Shown piece after piece: positions 33,952 to 45,847 of a stretch of DNA of 64,000 nt; the first letter of the stretch is position 1; each line of letters starts with the position of its first letter. Position numbers and translations under genes: made by a program. This DNA is from Aaosphaeria pasadenensis (Eukaryota; Ascomycota; Dothideomycetes; Pleosporales). The stretch is from positions 1,426,001 through 1,490,000 of the forward strand of contig JAKLMB010000004.1 in NCBI GenBank assembly GCA_022813625.1, read 5' to 3'. The notes beneath the pieces are model-generated. The model did not search any database, was not told where the DNA came from, and was given only the letters and a program-made list of their open reading frames with translations.

Positions 33952-36900
33952 TGTCCACCATCGTGAAGTCGCTAAAGGAATATGAAGACGCGACTGGCCA
34001 ATCAGAGCTTCGTTTACCATTTCTTATCTCGGAGATGCATCAACATCTTATCAGCCGGAGATGTCATCAGTCACGTTTCTTCGTAGTCATAAAGGTGGAA
34101 TTCTCCGCTGTTCGGCGAAGCCAGACGGTTACAGTCGTCGCAATGGGCCGAGGCGAAGAAAAAGAAATAAGACAGAAGACAGACCCTCAGAGGCATTGTC
34201 GCGCGATTCATCGCAGCTCAAAGTATCGACTAGGTATACCTACACATCTACACATTTCTAGATTGGATAAGACCGGCGAATTGGTTTCATGCTTAGGAAT
34301 AGATCCTCAGATTCAGAAGTTCAAATTCAAATGATGGGCCAATCAGATTCTCAACGCGAATAGTGCCTGCTATAGGGAAACAGTCTTGATCTGGATTTCA
34401 AAGGTGCAGTTGTTTTGCAGAGGCCGGAAAGGGTAATAGGTATATGAGACACTGTATGGAGAGTCAAAGTTGGATTTCCTTAACGCTTGTAAAGTGCGTC
34501 AAACATGCTCTCTCGAATGAGCCACAGACGACTTCTATCAATATCTGAGACAGCCAACCGATGTCTACTTGAGGAGCGTAGATGAAGCTACAATTCTAGC
34601 CTCGGAGTCTGTTTCTTCCGCTGCCCGTCCTAGGCAAGAAACAGATTGGAGTCGACCACCATATCCACATCAGCCTCACGAATGATTTACCATGAAGGCT
34701 GGAGAGTTCTTTGATCACTAACGCAGCTGCACACAGTGCGATAAGAAAGCACCCGCAATGAAACGAAATAACAGGAGCAAATGAGGCTTGCGGGACGGAT
34801 GAACATGAAGATCAGGGTCTTGCACGAGCCACACACCATCTTCACCAGGATATGTAGAGCGAGCGGGAACACACAGACACTCTTACTTTAATTACAAGTC
34901 GCAAAGAGTTGAAACAAACAACACACGCGAGACAGCCGGGAGCAGCCCCGCTCAGGCCTGAACATCAAAGGGCGTTGCACTCCAAGGGCTCCGCGGGACG
35001 CCCGCCACCAGATCAGAAGCCGTCGCACAGTGTGGGTGCGCAAGGACGTACGTTCCTGTAATGAAGACGTCAAAGTCAGGGACAAGTGTCTCCACAACGT
35101 CCTGTCAATCCCATTTTTTTTATTTCTCGATTTGCCACGCGCGGGTCCACATGCCGGCAGATCATCGATAAGGATTCCCATCAGGCGACTGGAACGTCGA
35201 TGTCGCACGTCTCTGCTGATGATGGCTGGACTAAGAGAGGGGAGAACTGGGCATGATCGTCGCGATGCAGCGATGCAGCGATCGGTCGATTGAACGTTCA
35301 TCAGCGTGCCATGTGCCTGCGTGCCCTGATCTTGAACTTGATTGACTGAATAATTGATAACGGATCAATGGATGGTAGCGCGGCTGGGCCGAGGAAGAGC
35401 CAGCGAAACACTGGCGCAGGAGCTGAAAGAGATAGAGGTCAATGGCCCGTTGGCCACTTTCAACTCTGCTCAGGCTCAAAGGAAGCGCCGTGAGAATCAA
35501 TCAAAGAAAAAGGAAGTTGTGCGTGACCTGCTCTTAGTTTGTGCCCGGCGTTCAATACCGAGACAATAGTTATCTTGTTCGACTACAGCACGCTATCACA
35601 CACCACATCGTCTGATTGGAAATGAAAGCATATTGAAGAAAGAAGAGGAAACATTCATTTCATTTTCTTTCGAGACAGAAATGACAGGACGCAGGCGGAG
35701 ACGGATGCGTTCCTGATCCGGCAAGGTAGAGCGCGCGACGGTACGGCAATCTCGAAGGGAAGGTTTTGCCTAGGGCACGGCTCCACTCCCATCCACGGGT
35801 TCGTTTCGTTTCACGAAGCAGTTTGTCTCGGTAGCCGGGAGATGATAAGAGGAGAAGGGAAAAAATCCGAGAATTACGTGGCTGCGCAGCAATTTTGCGT
35901 ACGCAGTCCGCTTCGTCGTATCTGCCAAGTTCCGGTATTAGGTATGCGCCAGCGTGCGTACGCGTTGTGGGCGTTGCTAATGAGCGAGATATTCGCAAGC
36001 CTGCAGGCCTTACCTGATTACCTCGTACGAATGCGAGAGGATGGGCTAGTCGAGATGCTATGAATTACGAGATAAGTGCAAGGCAGCAGGAATCCTGCTG
36101 ATGTGCATGAGTCAAAGAACAATAAACATTATCAATAGTGCTCAAGCAATTGCAGACGCACAAGGGGAGATCAATCAGCCATGAAAGCCAGCAAGTACGA
36201 GTAAAAGCACGACATGTCATGGCATAGCATGGCATTACACGGCATAGAATTGCATGTGCTAGACTATACAATACGGTTGTGCAAACGATGCAGCGAAAAA
36301 GGCGTATCTGGCCGGTGGTTGGCCCAGGCTGGTAGAGCAGGCCCTGCATACAGTTCCCCCGCGCATCGCCATAATGGCTGGCATCGCCACAGATGGAGAA
36401 TTCATAGCACGCGTTGGCAGGCTAAGGGAGTACATATCATGGTTGGCCGGCGTTGCCCCATGGAAGAGAACGTTGACCTGCCATAGCCCGAGAACCGTCG
36501 GCCTTGTGTTGCGAGCCTCTCCTGATTGGCACAATGGTCCATCATTCGATGCAGGACATGCCTTGAGGCCCACTGGACATTGAAGATGCTCTTTAGACCG
36601 GATATTTTACCAGACACTAGGTATGACCACCACTGCTGGGGTTCCAACATAGAGAGCGAAGAAAAAAATCCCATGCCATGCAATCCACAGCAACGTACAC
36701 TACTCGGAACGATCCCTAACCCAATCTCACGATGCGTGTCCCTCTCCCGGCACCTCACGAGGCGACACCACAGTGCAGATCCTCCCCAATTCACATCATT
36801 CCGATACAACAATGCGATTCCTTTCTCACATCACGATGCTGACGTCGTTGCCACCACACCCTTCTCCACAGGCAAAATCTTGGAACCATCACCAGGAACA

Positions 36901-38457
36901 AGTATCGCTCGTTGTTTACTGCATCGTCAAACCCTTTTTTTCCCTTGCAAGGATCCTTTCGCGCGCTGTAGCGGCGCATCATCACCAGATAGAGCACGAT
37001 ATGTATCTCCCTAGCCACTCACAGCTAGCCAGCCATGCAGAATAACCAACCATTTACCTCGTACCACCAAGTTCGCAAGCAAGTATGCATGCATTCAAGC
37101 AAGCAGGATCGCTAGACAGTTCGTGATGACGGTGCCTCGGCATTCTATCCCATGACAGGTATTTCTTCACTACGGAGTATCAACGATCGTGATGGCCGGC
37201 CTTGCGAATAGAGTACATACGAGTACGAGTAGCTATGAAACTAGATATTACTGTGCACACACGCTCACACTACCAAGTCGATCGCAAAACTCCAAGCATT
37301 AGCACATCGTTAGCAACAGCGATAGCCTCGATCGATTATGGATAGATATCTAGGTGTGTAGATACTTACTACGCCTATCGTAAGCTTCCGTACCTATCGC
37401 CCATCGAAACTCGCAACAATCGCTCAATCATCTCAATCGCTCCCTCCAATTCAACCGCCCTAAAACATAAAGAAACTAAAATCAAACACCCCCGCCCGTA
37501 ACCGTACACTAATTAATTACCGGCGCCGACGTTCTTAGCGCTGGCACTTTCTTCTTTTCGACCCACCTTAAGGAAAAGAAGAGAGGGAAAAAAAGGTAGA
37601 GAGCACGGCGCGCCGCGCGGATGTACATGGGAACCTGGCTGGATTGAGTTACGGTGGTTTCTAATATTAAGATCTTATGTTAGGGACGATGAGAGGAAGG
37701 GGAGGGTTTTCACGATTGTAGAGATGGACTGAGTGTGTCGATTGATGAATGAATAAATGAATGATAATCATTTGATGGTATTTGCTATGAAAATTAATCC
37801 CTAGGGAAAGAATTGAGATTGAGGGTGGGGATTGGGTATCATTTTGCTTCCTTTGCGCATTGACTTTGGGCGCGCGCGTTGTCTGCCTGTCTGCTTGCCT
37901 GCCTGAGAAGTCCCGCTGCTCTGGCTTCAACTAAAAACATCTCGAAATTTCCCTCCTTCTTCTGGGACATGATACTTCTTCCCGTCGGCTATCCTTCCTC
38001 GCTTCCCTCCCCTTCCCTTCCTTCGTCGTGTCGGACTTTGAATCCTTCCGTCTCCGTCGCTTCCTCTCCTCCTGCGGGCGGAGTTAAGACAGATATCCCT
38101 ACGGACATCTCGTTCGCGCCCGCGATTCCCCATACTTCGGCGTATCGTCCGTCAGGGGCGTTGTATATGACCTCTTTTTTCGGATCCTTGATTTGGGAAC
38201 CCCCGTAGATAATTGACCCGGATACTGCATGCATGCATTGAAATGAAAAGGGTCGTCGTATATTTGCCCTGGATCGATGATGCCTTGAATGAAATGGGAT
38301 CAAGGCTAAGTTGGTGTGGCCTGGGGCCTTTGGGAGAAGGCTAGCGATTGTTGTTGCAGTTATGCAGCCTGAGGTGTTTGGAATTGTGTATGCCAATTCT
38401 CCTTCATAGAATCGTTTTATCGGCTCATGATAGGAGAGAACTGAGGTAAAGGAATAT
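33952..38457. other. 4.5 kb region with no supported gene
   Basis: Frames up to about 160 codons occur on both strands (for example 33870-34334 and 36526-37014) but overlap antisense frames, lack domains and have no consistent splice signals. Around 36210-36255 a GGCATAGCATGGCATTA-like degenerate repeat is present. The part 37300-37660 is AT/CA-mixed with no frame. The minus-strand frame 38471-37989 contains a Gly/Val/Asp segment ending near 38060 that could be a 3' exon or the 3' UTR of the gene at 38458; I cannot decide. Confidence 0.45.
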
Positions 38458-38952
38458 TCAGCCACTGCCATAGCCGACCATCTGGGCGCAATGGCTGCAG
38501 TAGTAGAGAGAGGTCCCGACGTTGATCATGGAACTGGTGGTTGTGCGGCGGCATCGGACGCACGTAAGCTGTTGTAATGATGGGGCAGACATTGTGGAAC
38601 TCGGGGCCGGAGAGGAATTTCCAGAAGTTCCAGTTGACGAATCACTTGCTGACGGGGAGGGACGGCGCTGGAGAGGCTTTGGGTCCGGGCGATGGGCTGC
38701 GGAGGTCTGGAGTTGGAGGAGTTTGGATCCGTCCATGGTATTGGGCACCTCGGGGAGATTGTAAGGTGGTGGCCGGAAGGCCAGGAGAGGGTTGGAAGGG
38801 TACGAGAGCGTATCTGCAGAGTAGGCGGGTAGAGGTTGAGGTGAGTTGCTTGGGGTCTCTACTGAGAAATGGTCGGACGGCGACGGAACGATGGAAAAGT
38901 AGCACGAGGGCGACGAGTACACGGATGATGGTGAATGTGAGTCGAAGTGCAT
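38458..38952 (-). CDS. Small protein with C-terminal CxxC...CxxC zinc-ribbon-like motif
   Basis: 164 aa, single exon from the ATG at 38952. An in-frame ATG at 39075 would add 41 hydrophobic residues that could be read as a signal peptide; the shorter form is preferred because the added part looks like translated leader. Residues 1-125 are Ser/Pro/Tyr-rich and disordered. The end holds LTCVRCRR and YYCSHCAQMVGYG with Cys131, Cys134, Cys152 and Cys155, a compact four-cysteine metal site. I associate this end with uncharacterised fungal proteins, from memory and without a name. The stop overlaps the ATG of another minus-strand frame (38471-37989) by 14 bases, which may only be chance. Confidence 0.65.
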   Translation of the reverse strand: MHFDSHSPSSVYSSPSCYFSIVPSPSDHFSVETPSNSPQPLPAYSADTLSYPSNPLLAFRPPPYNLPEVPNTMDGSKLLQLQTSAAHRPDPKPLQRRPSPSASDSSTGTSGNSSPAPSSTMSAPSLQQLTCVRCRRTTTSSMINVGTSLYYCSHCAQMVGYGSG

Positions 38953-41900
38953 CGTATGTAGGGGGTTTGGTCGAAGAGTAGGTTTTGGCAGCAGGTTGTT
39001 TGGGACTGCTGTGGTTGCGAGGGTATGGAGAAGATGAAGAAAGGGAAAAAGAGTAAAGAAAGATGGGCGGAGCACTTTAGGTTATATCCGGACGACGGGG
39101 ATCATATCGTCCTATCCTGCCGTGCCCTTTGGATTGTGGATTGTCTACCTAAGAGTTCAGATTAGTTAAATGGTCCATCGAGATTTGCACACGGACACCC
39201 AGCCAGACACACGTACCACAGGGCAGGGCAAGGCAGGGCAAGTGACCCAAGTGACCCAAAGCTAAGGATGAGACGCCGGAGAGAGATGCGCACCGAACGG
39301 GTTGAACTAATTGCCTGTGTGCCTGCACATCCGCCATTGGCTGTACGGAGTAGTTGATTATTAGGTGTAACAGGTGCAGTTAGCATCCTAACAAGGCCCA
39401 GTCAAAACACTTACGCAGTACGCAGTCTCTGCCCCCAAGCTCCTAGGAGGACGAGTGGGCGTAGTACAAGTACGGGTATGGTGTGCGCCTCGATCCTGTC
39501 CAACACTGTCCGATCTGCCTGCCACTTCCACTCCCAATCCAACCTGGTGCACGCCTTCTAGACTCTGACCTCTGGACTCTAGCCTTTAGGCTCGCAGGGC
39601 TGAAGAGGCGACCGCCCAACTTATTGGCAGATGCACTCTACCGCGGAGTGGTGAGATGTAGAATACCTGCAAAACACCAAAACCACCCAATAACGATCCA
39701 CTCTATGCCTCACAAGCAAGACATGCACGCATCCCGTACCCGCAAACATCGAGATCTCTGAAATCCCATCGAAGCGGGTGCCCATTCCACATTTCCCTTC
39801 GCTGTGTTTTACTTTTCATCGACTTCCTTTTCCATCGATGGTGTTTCTAATCACCCCCTTCTCATGGCACCGTTTGCCCAGAGGTTCGTCGCCGCGCGTT
39901 CCGTCTTGACGATGTTAACGACAGTCGGTCAAAGGAACCACAAGTCTTCCGGCGCAGGCGCAGGGTCGTGGCAGGGAAAATGTTCCGCGTAGGTTCCCGG
40001 ACAGTCCCCGGCAGCTGGCCATTCTCAATTAACCCCGCTATTTTACCCACTCTGTGCCAGCAGCTATGTTGACACCTCGTTGGCAGCACTTTTTGTCGCC
40101 CACGCAGACTGAATGCACAATCAAATTGAGCGCTGTCTGTGCTTATTGTCGGCCTCAGATAGATTGGTGCAAAGTGTACTTTCACAGTCGCCGGAAAATT
40201 CGTGCGTGTGCTACCCAGAAGTCCAGCTTGGTTTGTGTCGCGTTGCAGCCCCATCTTCCAGATGCAGCCAGAACGTCGGAGGCGTTGAGGCATCTTTCTT
40301 TCTCCACAAGAACTGGCACTATTGCTTGATTCCGTGTTTCCGCCACACGGTTCTGTAGATCACATTTCCCAACGGTCCATAGACCCTGAGACTGTTTCTC
40401 GCCATTGCATTCAACAGGCCTGGGGCTGTTGAAGTTGTATTGGCGGGCCGAACCGTGCCCGGTCTAGAACGGCCAGAGTCTAGAATCCGCTCATCTCTCT
40501 CTTACAACTTCGTTGCACTGCGCAAAAGGTCCACGTTCTGTAACACGCTCGTTTCAAGCAGAGTCAATCATTTCTGATATTTCAACTGTCAGTCACCCCA
40601 TATTCGAGCTTAGAGAGATCCTCAGCAGACCCTCAACGACGTGTCATTCCTGGATTTGCAGGTTCAATGATCCCCCGTCAGTATTCGACTTGATGACTGC
40701 CAATATATTTCCAGGCCCATCATTCATGTAATACCCTTTGACAGCATCCGTCGCATTGGCATAGCCAGACCGCAAAGGGCGCTGCAGCCTTGCATACTTC
40801 ATACTGTACGGAGTAATGATGGACGAAAAATCCTTCCGCTCTTGCTCCGGTCCTTTGGTAAGACGATTTATTCACGGTCTCATTTGCAAGGGTGCACTCT
40901 GTAGCTTGTAAACATCTAGACCACACCACCAGTGCCTCACATTTTCGCATGGAATTGCACAGAATTGGCCTTATTTGGCCCCTCCGACGATGGCTAATAA
41001 CGAGCGAGTGTGGGACCACTGCGGTACAGCGCGATAGAAACGAAGAGTCTTGGAAGAGCGCGTAATTGCAAGGGGCGAAGCATCCTGAGTCGGCTGAGCG
41101 AAAGGGCGCACCACATACGCATAGCACAGACAGAAGCCAGTGAGTCGTTCAATGAAGCTGCCTGGTTGGCGTACGATATGAGAGCTGACACCGGAGAGGT
41201 ACGCAATCACCAGGCCATGACACAGCAACTTTCTGGTCCTTCAGCCTTCCCGCCCTCTAGTAACGGATCCGGCGAGATTCCAGGGTTGAAAGAAGGCTAC
41301 AGAAGACGGTACCAATTCAGGAAGAGGCCAGCTTTTTTGGTGGACGAAGGATAGTTCCAGACCATATGCCGATTCCTAGAACGGCGATTGGAAGCTGATA
41401 TCGTGGGTACTCGTAGGTACTCGGTATGTATGCATATATGTATGGATACATTCCTTTCCCCGCCTGAGAAGGTCACCACAATACTTGTGCGTGGAGTGGA
41501 AGACCCTTCCCACAAGGCTACCTCTCAGGCAGTGGCGGAATGCGTATTTTGTGAAGAACGTAAGAGAAGCAAAGCAGAGGATCACACAGCCATCATCGTG
41601 CGTCATTGTTGCTTCAGCGATGTCCTTAGTCAACGATATCAAACCTTCAGTAAGGGCGAGATAGCGTGTCCGGTGCTTCTTCATATGTGCTGTTTTGGTC
41701 ACCTCATACTGTTTAAGGTTAAGAAAGAGACGGGGGATGGAGTGAAGCGAGAAGAGGTCGCGCACGTGATTGAACGGATAGAAGGAGCGAGCCAATCGGA
41801 ACGAGTTTGATCCGCCCCTTGTCGTCATTTCTTCCAAGCCAGAGAATGGTTCCTACCAGGCCAGGTACTTTTTCGGTGTCTCTACGAGTACCGTGTACGA

Positions 41901-42719
41901 AGAAGTACTGGTAATAATCAATTCATTCCATGAGGAGGTAATTATGGAGAAATCATCGAACATAATTCCGCAATCTACGAGGTGCACTGACTGTTACAGT
42001 TAGCCTTGAAGGTTTAGTACTCCGTACTTCCTGCTGGCCTTGCTTAGCCGTTGTACACTACGAGGTACTATTTCGCAGGACCATGACAGGAGGGAAAAGA
42101 AAAGACAGAAAGAAACCTCCGGCATCTAACTATTCAATGATCCTACAACGTATCATATGTAACCTAATCAACAGCTGACAGCGTAATTGCTTTTATCGTA
42201 CTCGTAAGCGCTTCTGGTAGCTATCAGTACAGCCTGCTGGTGTAGGTACCCAGGTACCTAGGAGGTACCTACGAGTAATGACAAGTACCCACGCCACAAT
42301 CTTTGTGATGCACAATCAGCCCAATCAGAAGGCTGCAGACGCAAGAAGCCCAAAACGAAGAGAAAAAAGATTGCCTTGTTAAAGTCTCTCTCTATCGTGC
42401 AACCAGAAGACGATGCGGAGTCCGGCGTCATAGAATTAGCCACGCTTTCATCCTACCGCACTTCCCGCGCTCCAGGTATACTTTACTTACTGACTACCTA
42501 CCTAACTAAATTAACCATCCCACTTGCCCGCCTCCAACCTTTTCGAAATTGTCTCCCGCAACACGAAACATTTAATTACGGAGTAGTAGGCGCATCTTAG
42601 GGCTTCTGTTCGTTGCTTACTACAACTACGTAGCCCACACGAAATCAAACCGCCCCACCACCACAACTTCTCCCCCGCCATCTCTGCCTTCTTCCTTTCC
42701 CCCCTCAACCATCACCACC
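38953..42719. other. 3.8 kb region with no supported gene
   Basis: No frame with a domain was found. The longest (41376-41837 minus, 40720-41127 minus, 41388-41810 plus) overlap antisense and have many rare residues. The segment holds four exact TACGGAGTA/TACTCCGTA words and four or more TACGAGTA words. It also has a GGTACC-rich palindromic patch at 42244-42275 with two AGGTACCTA units 12 bp apart. The final 100 bp are the CT/CA-rich leader of the 6-phosphogluconolactonase gene. Confidence 0.5.
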
Positions 42720-43508
42720 ATGGGAAAGCCTCCGAATCTATATGCCTTTGCAGGCAACGACGAGCTCGCACCTAGCCTCCGCGCATACATCCTCGACGCC
42801 CAAAACAACGCTATCGAACGACACAACGTCTTCCGGGTCGGCGTATCGGGAGGTTCTCTACCGAAGGTCCTTGGAAAGGCGCTTCTCCAGGACAATAACG
42901 CAGATGGGAAGGTCCAATTCAGCAAATGGGAGATCTTCTTCGCCGACGAGCGTGCTGTGCCTCTCGACCATGAGGACAGCAATTACAGGCTCGTGAAGGA
43001 GGAGATCCTGGATAAGATCCCCGCCGAACAGAGCCAACCCACAGTCTACCCCATCGACGTCAAGTACCTCGATGATGTACAAGAGATGGCAGACCAATAC
43101 GAGCAAAAACTGGTGAGCGTGTTCGCCGCGCGAGACAGCGTCAGACTGCCCATGTTCGACTTGCTCCTACTTGGCTGCGGACCCGACGGTCATACCTGTA
43201 GCTTGTTCCCTGGCTCACCGTTGCTACGAGAGACGGAAGCCTGGGTCTTGCCTATCTCCGATTCGCCAAAGCCTCCGCCAAAACGCATCACCCTCTCGCT
43301 CCCCGTTGCTTCTCACGGAATCAAGATCGCTTTCGTTGCGACCGGTGGAGGAAAGAAAGAAATCATGAAACAGATCTTCGACACCGAGGAAGGTCGACAA
43401 TTGCCATGCGGTCTCATCAACACTTTTGCGCAAGAAAGGGTCAGCTGGTTCGTTGACTACCCTGCCATCGAAGGCGTATCGTTCCCAGCACGCCGAGGCA
43501 GTTTGTAG
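42720..43508 (+). CDS. 6-phosphogluconolactonase
   Basis: Cytosolic enzyme of the oxidative pentose phosphate pathway, hydrolysing 6-phosphogluconolactone to 6-phosphogluconate, next after glucose-6-phosphate dehydrogenase. Single exon, 262 aa, the normal size for the SOL/devB family. Visible family blocks: GVSGGSLPKVLG (about 41-52), WEIFFADERAVPLDHEDSNY (about 70-89), and LLLLGCGPDGHTCSLFPGSP (about 146-165), whose GxGxDGHTxSLFPG core is diagnostic of phosphogluconolactonases. Near the end SLPVASHGIKIAFVATGGGKKE is also typical. The start sits in CACCACCATGGG, a strong fungal context, after a pyrimidine-rich leader. An alternative glucosamine-6-phosphate deaminase assignment is excluded by the GPDGHTCSLFPG block. 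The next gene downstream, on the same strand, is unrelated. Confidence 0.96.
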   Translation: MGKPPNLYAFAGNDELAPSLRAYILDAQNNAIERHNVFRVGVSGGSLPKVLGKALLQDNNADGKVQFSKWEIFFADERAVPLDHEDSNYRLVKEEILDKIPAEQSQPTVYPIDVKYLDDVQEMADQYEQKLVSVFAARDSVRLPMFDLLLLGCGPDGHTCSLFPGSPLLRETEAWVLPISDSPKPPPKRITLSLPVASHGIKIAFVATGGGKKEIMKQIFDTEEGRQLPCGLINTFAQERVSWFVDYPAIEGVSFPARRGSL

Positions 43509-43913
43509 GAGGAACACGTTCAGATCAAGCAGCTTTCTACAAATTAACGTCCATGATCTCTCGTTGAATAGATGGCAGGACAGCCCGGATTCTTGAAGTC
43601 GTCCGTTTTATATCCTGCTCGGGCTGAGTGATGCCGTTCTTTGTGCTATTTTGCCATGGATATCTATGTATGGGTCGAGTTTTTCCTTCAGCGAACGATT
43701 AAATCAACTTTCGTTTCACGACAGTGCCCGCACTTCTATCATTTCTTAACATCTATCCATGTGAAGTAATGAGGCACTTTGTTCGATGCTCATACCACGT
43801 GATGTATATCGCTAACCCAATTTGGTGAAGCCCCACTTCCCTCTGTTTGTTTATTCTCTTGAGCATGTGCTCATCCCTACGAGTCCGATGATAACTACCA
43901 CGAACCCACAATA
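43509..43913. other. Intergenic spacer
   Basis: 405 bp between two plus-strand genes. It should contain the terminator of the phosphogluconolactonase gene and the promoter of the next gene. No frame on the plus strand; the minus-strand open frame 44706-43753 runs antisense into the next gene and is treated as a shadow. Confidence 0.5.
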
Positions 43914-45847
43914 ATGCCGATTCCTTCATTAACCTCTGGATTAAGACCACCCACGCATTATGGCAGGTCCAAAGAGGCGCAATCACGCACAGGGGTATGT
44001 CCCAAAGCTCGGCGGAGATGTGAACCAAAACAATACCAACTGACGTATTCTCCCAGTCAACGAAACGGGTAACTCCAGAACAACCTTCCGAAACCAATGC
44101 CGAGTCGATCGATGAACCGTTGAAGGCACCGATAACACACGCCGAACCTAGCAATGTGGCGAAACGGCGAAGCTTTCTTCCCCAATTAGGGCTACAGAGG
44201 AGTCCATCGAAACGAGTGACAGAGACAGATATACAAGAGGATGGGGCAACCGAAAGGCATAAAATGACAACAAGAACATCGATTTCACACACTTCAGCAA
44301 TACCGTCTGCAGCACAAGGCTTCATTCCCCAACTAGGGATCCAAAGAAGTCCCTCGAAACGTGCTACGGACACAGATGTACAAGAGGATGGGGCAGCTGA
44401 TAGGCATAAACCCACGACAAGAACGTCGATGTCACAGGCATCAACAAAGCCAACAGTATCGCAAGGTGTAAGATCAACTCGACCAAGGCCACAGTCAATG
44501 TATGGTGCCAATCCTCCTCCACAGGCTGAACAACAGACGGAGACCAGGAAAACAATTCCTACAAGATTGTCGCGAAATCTAGAACGTCTCAGCAAGCCAC
44601 CTGTAGCGCAGTCTGGAATTGGTCGTTCGCAGTCATTACGGAAACCAGCCCCTCCATCAACAACTGCAGCGGCTACAATGGCGGCTGCAAGTACCAATGC
44701 GCGCACTCACGCGCGTACACAATCGTCGATTGTGCTTCCACGGTCGCGAACAGATGGAACGTCATCGACAAGGCCTAAGTCACTAATCATGGAACCCAAC
44801 TACCCTTCCAAGCCTATTGTTGATAGTACGGCGGACAGTGGAACACGTGGGGTACGAGCATCAGCTCGAATTGCGGCGATCAACCGTCCTACTAGGACCC
44901 AAATAGAACCGGAGAGCACTGCGACCTCGAAAGCGCCTTCAAGAACAGTCCATGATCCGCAACCCAATGTTGGAGTAGTACCAAGAAGACGCGAGAATGC
45001 GAATGAGGCTCCCAAAACCAAAGCTCGCCCAGCCTTTTCGACACTTCAGCAACATTTCACTCCGAGAAAGACTGGAAAAGCGCCCACCTCATTTTTCTTA
45101 CACCCACAGCCATCTGACACAAATCCTCAACTACCGACTGAAATGTCGACTCTACAAGCAGAACTTCTCCAACTCCATCTTCTGCATGAGAGATCGGAAG
45201 CAACCATGAGAACTTGGGAGATGAGCGCAAAAAGGGCCCTACAAGAGCAATTCCTTGAGGTGGCAAGTCTTTATCGGGTCATGTGCGAAAGTGAGCGGCA
45301 AGAAACCGAACAAAAGAATCTATGGGCGCTGCGGGAGTGGAACAGTGGGAATGCATCGTTCGGATTGATTGAGAAAATGCAGATTCTGTCAGACCCGCTC
45401 CAAGAAGTTGGTCTACTTTTGGAGCCAGGAGGCAGGTTTGAACGCCTGGCAAGCGAATTCGATCAGTGGATGTCGAATTTAGACATTGCTTGGCTTGCCC
45501 AAGCATATGCAACATCTTCTCAAGCTGTAGCAATAAAAAAACCTGCCGGTGGCCTTCACGATGGATGGTCGATGGAGCACGATGCTTTGACTCGAAAACT
45601 TACCCACTATGTCAGGGATCTCGACAAATTGACCCAGCCAGACGCCGGTTCGAGCATCGCAGGCATTGTCACAACTTGCAGGACGTTGCTAGGTGGGATC
45701 CTTGAGGAGTTGCACTTGATGAAAGCCATTGAAGCAAGGATGGACAGGCTGGAGAAGGACTGGGTAGAGCAACAAGTGGAGGCCATTGCTCGACATGGAC
45801 AAGTAGAACCATATCAGGACTATCCATCAGAAGTCTGGCGCACATGA
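43914..45847 (+). CDS. Basic disordered/coiled-coil protein with internal tandem repeat
   Basis: Unrecognised protein of 623 aa. Exons 43914-43994 and 44057-45847. The upstream exon was needed because the downstream frame has no early ATG; GGG|GTATGT, then ACTGACGTATTCTCCCAG, joins both in frame and gives an N-terminus MPIPSLTSGLRPPTHYG. Residues about 1-380 are Ser/Thr/Arg/Pro-rich and strongly basic, with many TR, SR and SPSKR motifs, the kind of tail that binds microtubules or nucleic acid. Residues 67-115 and 116-164 are two copies of a 49-residue unit (FLPQLGLQRSPSKR / FIPQLGIQRSPSKR). Residues about 389-455 form a probable coiled coil, and the C-terminal 170 residues are helical and acidic. 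A spindle or augmin-like (HAUS8-type) role would fit the layout but is only a guess. Confidence 0.75.
44174..44467 (+). repeat. Two 147-bp tandem coding repeats
   Basis: Units 44174-44320 and 44321-44467, each 147 bp (49 codons), share a frame and most residues, with scattered substitutions. The unit core is FxPQLGxQRSPSKR followed by an acidic DxQEDGAxxRHK and TTRTS. Substitutions are often synonymous or conservative, which suggests selection on the unit. Confidence 0.9.

Noticed and set aside
37989..38471. 160-codon minus-strand frame following the CxxC gene
   Set aside because: The middle looks somewhat protein-like, but the plus strand is also open, the N-terminal third is not, and a TGCATGCAG acceptor without a paired donor is not enough to model an exon.
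43753..44706. 317-codon minus-strand frame antisense to the repeat-containing coiled-coil gene
   Set aside because: Cys/Val/Leu-rich shadow of a Ser/Thr/Arg-rich coding strand; the plus strand has correct splice signals and an ordered coiled coil.
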